From assembly GCA_002429045.1 (NCBI GenBank), contig DIYM01000059.1, positions 1-37,722 on the forward strand: a stretch of DNA of 37,722 nt. Reading direction: 5' to 3'. A model generated the notes under the pieces. That model worked only from the letters and a program-made list of their open reading frames with translations. It did not search any database and was not told where the DNA came from. Numbering within the stretch: position 1 is the stretch's first letter; every line of letters begins with the position of its first letter. The DNA is from Phycisphaerales bacterium UBA6054. Its GTDB lineage: Bacteria; Planctomycetota; Phycisphaerae; Phycisphaerales; UBA1924. This document shows, in pieces, positions 33,615 through 37,722 of this stretch. A program made the position numbers and the translations under genes.

Positions 33615-36557
33615 TCACGCCCCGGCAGCGGTGACTCGCTGCGCCGCGGGCTTCTCCTCGGGCCGGGGCCCGATCGCCTTGGTCAGAATCGATTCCTGCT
33701 CGATCTTGTGCTGCGACTTCGAGCCCGTCGCGGGCGAACCGCTCGGTGCACGCCCGATGAACAGCGGGCGATCCAGCCCCAGCTTGCGCTGCACCTGATC
33801 GGCAAAGTACACGTTCGCCGCCGCGTTGTACGGCTCCTCCTGCGCGTAGATCAGCTCTTCCCGGTTGGGGTACGAGTTGAGGATCTCATCGAGCAACTCG
33901 TGATGGAACGGGTACACCTGCTCCATCCTCAGGATCGCGGTATCGTCACGACCGATCTCACGCCGGCGTTCATCCAGCTCCCAATACAGCTTGCCGCAGC
34001 ACACGACCACCCGCTTCACGCCCGCTTTGCTGTGCCCATCGGCGAAGTACGGATCGTCGAGGAACTCCCGGAAGTGCCCCGAGGTCAACTCCGCGACCGG
34101 GCTCGTCGGGATCCGCAGACGGCTCTTGGGAGTCATCACCACGAGCGGCTTGCGGAAGTTCCGCTTCAACTGACGCCGCAACATGTGGAAGCACTGCGCG
34201 CCGGTGGTCGGGTAGACCACCTGCATGTTCTGCTGGCCGCAGAGCTTCAGGAAACGCTCGAGCCGAGCAGAAGAGTGCTCCGGGCCCGCGCCCTCGTACC
34301 CGTGCGGCAGCAGCAACACCAGCCCCGACCACCGCTCCCACTTGGTCTCCGCGGATGCCAGGAACTGGTCGATGACCACCTGCGCCCCGTTGACGAAGTC
34401 CCCGAACTGCGCCTCCCAGCACACCAGCATCCCCGGGTCACCCAGCGAGTACCCGTAATCGAACGCCATCACGCCGTACTCGGAGAGCGGAGAGTCGTAC
34501 ACGCAGAACCGCGCCTGGCGTGGCCTCCCGTCCGATCCCTCGCTGCCCGGAGGGGTCGCGGTCCCCTCCTCGCCGACCTCGCGGATGCTGTTCAGCGGGG
34601 TGTACGGCTCGCCGGTCTCGAAGTCCCGGACCACCGCGTGCCGGTGGCTGAACGTCCCACGCCGGCAGTCCTGCCCCGAAAGCCGGATCGGATGACCCTC
34701 GGCCAGCAGCGTCCCGAACGCCAGTTGCTCGGCGTCCGCGTAGCTGATCAGTTCCGCCTCGGCGAGCTCCGAACGCTCCTTGAACAGCCTCCGCAGCTTC
34801 GGGTTGAGCTTGAACCCCTCAGGCACCCGCCCGATCCCCGCGGCGACCTCGCGGATCGCTTCGATCGACACCGCCGTCTCGCCCGGCTCGAAGCTGAACT
34901 GGTGCGTCAGCCCGTTCCAACGCTCGCTTCCGGGATCGATCGTGGGATCGTTGGGCTGCGTCTTCGCGGCCTGCTGCGCCCGCTCGAGCGCTTCGGCCAG
35001 CTGATTCTGGATCGCCTGCTTGTCGGCGTCGTTGATCACACCCTCCGACTCGAGCCGGTCCGTGTAGTTGCTCAGCACCGACGGGTGCTGCTTGATCATC
35101 TTCGCCATCAGAGGCTGGGTGAAGCTCGCTTCGTCCTGCTCGTTGTGCCCGTACTTGCGGTAGCACACGAGATCGATGAACACGTCTTTCTTGAACTCCT
35201 GCCTGAACTCCGCGGCGATCTGCGCCGCCAGAACCACCGCCTCGGGGTCCTGCCCGTTCACGTGGAAGATCGGCGCATCGATCGATTTGCCGATGTCCGT
35301 GCAGTACCGGCTCGAACGCCCGTCCTCCGGAAGCGTCGTAAAGCCGATCTGGTTGTTCGCGACGATGTGGATCGTGCCGCCCGTGGTGTAGCCCTCGAGC
35401 TGCGAGAAGTTCAGCACCTCCTGCACGACACCCTGGCCCGCGACCGCGGCATCGCCGTGGATCAGAACAGGCATGACACGCTTGCGTTCCTTGTCGCCGC
35501 GGAGCCTCTGCTTGGCCCGGCAACGCCCCTGCACCACACCGTTGACCGCTTCGAGGTGGGACGGGTTGCTCGCCAGCGCCAGATGGACCATGCGCCCGTC
35601 GTTCATGCGCCGCGTGCCCGAGTAACCCCGGTGGTACTTCACGTCGCCCGAGCCGTCCGCGAACCCCTCCGTCCAGTTCTCTTCGAACTCGGTGAAGATC
35701 TGCTCGTAGCTCTTGCCCAGGATGTTGTTCAGGACATTGAGACGCCCGCGGTGGGCCATGCCGATGACCACCTCTTCGATCCCGTGCGCCGCACCGGCCG
35801 AGATCACCCGGTTCATCAGGGGGATCAGCGACTCGGCCCCCTCGAGACTGAACCGCTTATCACCCGGGTAACGCTTCTGGAGGAACCTCTCGAACGTCTC
35901 GGACTTGGTCAGCTGCTCGAGCAGATCCGTCCGCTCGCGTCCGTCGAGCTTGATCACACCGCCCGCGCTCTCGAAACGCTCGATCAGCCAAGAACGCTGG
36001 TCCAAGTCCGACACATGCATGAACTCGGCACCGATCGAACCGCAGTACATCCGCTCGAGCTGATCGACGAGATCACGCACGGTGACGGCGCTCCCGAGAC
36101 CCATGCTCGAACCATCGACGCGGCTCGCCAGCACCGAGTCCGTCACGTTGTGGTACGTGAGGTCGAGCGACGCCGGGCGCTCACGCTCGCGCCCGAACGG
36201 GTCGATCCTGGCGCACAGGTGCCCCTGATCCCGGTACGCGCCGATCAGATCGTCCACGACCGCCTCGAACCGCGTCGCCTGCCCCGCCGGGCGCCCCACC
36301 GTCGGCGTCACACGCGGCGCCGAATCCTGGTCGCCCGGGGCGATCGCCCCGGGCGGCGCCGACGGTGTCGCCGCACCGTTCTGCTGCCCGAACAGCCGCA
36401 ACTCGGACGCCATCGCGAGTTCGAAACCCTGGAAGAACGCCCGCAGGTGCTCCGGCATCGACCCCGGATCGCGCTGATACAGCGCGAACTGCTCTTCGAG
36501 GTACTGCGGGCTCCACTGGTTCACGCTGGGCACGACAGGTCGAGGCACGGCACTCAT
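33615..36557 (-). CDS. sucA: 2-oxoglutarate dehydrogenase E1 component
   Basis: This 980-residue thiamine-diphosphate enzyme decarboxylates 2-oxoglutarate and succinylates the E2 lipoyl arm. It has the OdhA/SucA N-terminal extension (NQWSPQYLEEQFALYQRDP). TPP-binding landmarks are HRGRLNVLNNILGKSYEQIF, GDAAVAGQGVVQEVLN and NNQIGFTT. A transketolase-like C-terminal half follows, ending near FIGRAPSGSPATGSKSQH. The ATG at 36557 (MSAVPRP) has GGGGAG four bases upstream. An in-frame TTG at 36623 is less likely. It is followed by sucB. Confidence 0.96.
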   Translation of the reverse strand: MSAVPRPVVPSVNQWSPQYLEEQFALYQRDPGSMPEHLRAFFQGFELAMASELRLFGQQNGAATPSAPPGAIAPGDQDSAPRVTPTVGRPAGQATRFEAVVDDLIGAYRDQGHLCARIDPFGRERERPASLDLTYHNVTDSVLASRVDGSSMGLGSAVTVRDLVDQLERMYCGSIGAEFMHVSDLDQRSWLIERFESAGGVIKLDGRERTDLLEQLTKSETFERFLQKRYPGDKRFSLEGAESLIPLMNRVISAGAAHGIEEVVIGMAHRGRLNVLNNILGKSYEQIFTEFEENWTEGFADGSGDVKYHRGYSGTRRMNDGRMVHLALASNPSHLEAVNGVVQGRCRAKQRLRGDKERKRVMPVLIHGDAAVAGQGVVQEVLNFSQLEGYTTGGTIHIVANNQIGFTTLPEDGRSSRYCTDIGKSIDAPIFHVNGQDPEAVVLAAQIAAEFRQEFKKDVFIDLVCYRKYGHNEQDEASFTQPLMAKMIKQHPSVLSNYTDRLESEGVINDADKQAIQNQLAEALERAQQAAKTQPNDPTIDPGSERWNGLTHQFSFEPGETAVSIEAIREVAAGIGRVPEGFKLNPKLRRLFKERSELAEAELISYADAEQLAFGTLLAEGHPIRLSGQDCRRGTFSHRHAVVRDFETGEPYTPLNSIREVGEEGTATPPGSEGSDGRPRQARFCVYDSPLSEYGVMAFDYGYSLGDPGMLVCWEAQFGDFVNGAQVVIDQFLASAETKWERWSGLVLLLPHGYEGAGPEHSSARLERFLKLCGQQNMQVVYPTTGAQCFHMLRRQLKRNFRKPLVVMTPKSRLRIPTSPVAELTSGHFREFLDDPYFADGHSKAGVKRVVVCCGKLYWELDERRREIGRDDTAILRMEQVYPFHHELLDEILNSYPNREELIYAQEEPYNAAANVYFADQVQRKLGLDRPLFIGRAPSGSPATGSKSQHKIEQESILTKAIGPRPEEKPAAQRVTAAGA

Positions 36558-36828
36558 GGCACTCCCCAGCCGATACCCCGCCACGGGCGATTCCGACGCT
36601 CGCTGGCGGGTTTTCTCGGACAATGGCGGGGTACGGCACCCCGCGCTTCATGCTAGGTGTCACTATCGGCGTCAGGACGCCCCCACCGGACCAAAACCGG
36701 CGCTTTCGGGTGCAGATACACCTCGGCAAACCAAGTTCGGCCCGCCCCGGGGACCAACCGAGGCGCGGTCGGCAAGTTCTGCCGACGCCCCGGTAGACCG
36801 ATCGGTCTCGAATCGACCCCGCTGATGC
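36558..36828. other. Spacer between pstB and sucA with three inverted repeats
   Basis: This 271-bp gap, between genes both on the minus strand, should hold the sucA promoter, but I see no clear -35/-10 pair. It contains three inverted repeats: GCGGGGT/ACCCCGC with a 5-base loop (36626-36644), GTCGGCA/TGCCGAC with a 5-base loop (36768-36786), and the 14-bp palindrome AGACCGATCGGTCT (36795-36808) just after pstB. The last two may end pstB transcription or be operators. Confidence 0.4.
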
Positions 36829-37647
36829 TCAGCCGAACCGCCCGGTGACGTACTGCTCGGTTTCGGGCAGGACCGGCTTCTGGAAGATGTCGGCCGTCCG
36901 CCCGTACTCGACCAGGCGCCCGAGGTACATGAACGCGGTGTTCCGGCTGACGCGGGCCGCCTGCTGCATGTTGTGCGTCACGATCAGCACGGTGTACCGC
37001 TCGGCGATCTGCCCGATCAACTCCTCGATCCGGAGCGTGGCGATCGGGTCCAACGCCGAGCAGGGCTCATCCAGCAGCAACACCTCGGGCTCGGCGACGA
37101 TCGCACGGGCGATGCACAGACGCTGCTGCTGCCCGCCCGAGAGCCCGAGCGCCGATTGCTTGAGCCGGTCCTTGACCTCGTCCCAGATCGCCGCCGCCCT
37201 CAGAGAACGCTCGCACGCTTCCTCGAGCACCGACCTCCGACGCTCGCCATCGATGCGCAACGGGTAGACCACGTTCTCGAAGATGGACATCGGGAACGGG
37301 TTGGGCTTCTGAAAAACCATCCCGAGCCGCTTGCGGAGTTCGATCACGTCGACATCGGGGGCGTAGATCGGCGCCCCGTTGAGACCGATCCGCCCCTCGA
37401 CCCGGACGCCTCCGACCAGGTCGTTCATCCGGTTGATCGCGCGGAGCAGCGTGGACTTACCGCACCCGGACGGGCCGATCAGGGAGGTCACCTGCCCCCG
37501 CGGGATCTTCATGGACACATCGAAGATCGCCTGCGCCTGCCCGTACCAGAGGCGGAACGCGTCGATATCGATCACCGCGTCGCACCCGACCAGTTCCGGA
37601 TCGACCGCCGGCTCGACGGACTCACCCCGCCGGATCGCGTCGATCAC
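36829..37647 (-). CDS. pstB: Phosphate ABC transporter ATP-binding protein
   Basis: This ATPase drives phosphate uptake together with PstS, PstC and PstA. Seen: Walker A GPSGCGKST at 58-66, PstB-typical RMVFQKPNPFPMSIF-like line (GMVFQKPNPFPM), signature LSGGQQQR at 169-176, and Walker B VLLLDEP at 189-195 followed by CSALDP. The GTG at 37647 has AAGGA eight bases upstream. The frame stays open for 25 more codons to the right edge, so the start could lie outside the window. Genes pstC/pstA, if linked, would be beyond the right edge upstream. Confidence 0.93.
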   Translation of the reverse strand: MIDAIRRGESVEPAVDPELVGCDAVIDIDAFRLWYGQAQAIFDVSMKIPRGQVTSLIGPSGCGKSTLLRAINRMNDLVGGVRVEGRIGLNGAPIYAPDVDVIELRKRLGMVFQKPNPFPMSIFENVVYPLRIDGERRRSVLEEACERSLRAAAIWDEVKDRLKQSALGLSGGQQQRLCIARAIVAEPEVLLLDEPCSALDPIATLRIEELIGQIAERYTVLIVTHNMQQAARVSRNTAFMYLGRLVEYGRTADIFQKPVLPETEQYVTGRFG

Positions 37648-37722
37648 ACGGAAGTCTTCCTTGGGTCGGGCGTCCGGCTCGGCGTTGACGGCGACGTGTC
37701 GGATCGTGCCGGCGGGTTTCTC

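Noticed and set aside
33429..36656. Open frame of 1075 codons on the plus strand opposite sucA
   Set aside because: It is the antisense shadow of sucA and part of sucB in high-GC DNA: rich in Arg, Pro and His, with no domain, while the minus strand encodes a complete enzyme with catalytic motifs.
36795..36808. Palindrome AGACCGATCGGTCT after pstB as a terminator
   Set aside because: It has no loop bases and no T-tract, so it would be a poor terminator. It is kept only as part of the spacer description.

Overview
The window is high-GC bacterial DNA with a dense, mostly co-linear gene layout. The gene content points to a planctomycete, probably of the Phycisphaerae type. The clues are a membrane-anchored von Willebrand A (vWA) protein with a TolQ/TolR set, a prepilin-like protein with an A|FTLIE cleavage site, zinc-ribbon membrane proteins, two GroEL paralogs, and a divergent chaperonin operon. 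This assignment is an inference from gene style. No rRNA, tRNA or phylogenetic marker was compared.

Layout. (1) 1-7878, minus strand: a tightly overlapping seven-gene operon: vWA membrane protein, secreted repeat-like protein, ExbB/TolQ, two ExbD/TolR, a large exported helical-repeat protein, and a membrane protein with a J-like N-terminus that runs off the left edge. (2) 8116-9511, plus: pyrH-frr. (3) 9599-12508, minus: a tandem-domain signal peptide peptidase SppA and a zinc-ribbon membrane protein. (4) 12673-13605, plus: a lone MoxR ATPase. (5) 13628-17762, minus: a large FAD/Fe-S glycolate or D-lactate type dehydrogenase and a pseudopilin-like protein. (6) 18055-18567, plus: a RidA-family protein. 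(7) 18572-27710, minus: a long series read as groEL2-groES-S23-like cassette-groEL1-dnaJ-grpE-fmdB-acpS-acyl-CoA ligase-transaldolase. (8) 28018-31800, plus: nuoA, a DUF2752 protein, two envelope lipoproteins, a glycosyltransferase-like protein and a low-molecular-weight phosphotyrosine phosphatase. (9) 31780-36557, minus: sucA-sucB and a small membrane protein coupled to sucB. (10) 36829-37647, minus: pstB at the right edge.

How the genes work together. The protein-folding block holds both Hsp60 paralogs, the co-chaperonin, and DnaJ and GrpE, but not DnaK. It appears to be driven by a near-consensus sigma-54 promoter, with a dyad about 100 bp upstream. Between groES and groEL1 sits a small cassette encoding a four-helix-bundle protein of the 23S rRNA intervening-sequence (S23/IVP) family. 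It is bracketed by a perfect 14-bp inverted repeat that can extend to a 20-bp RNA stem. This cassette and the sigma-54 control are the most unusual signals here. The vWA/TolQR operon is the best candidate for an incompletely described envelope machine.

Limits: no database search was possible, so families were recognised by motif. Promoters were read by eye and most are tentative.
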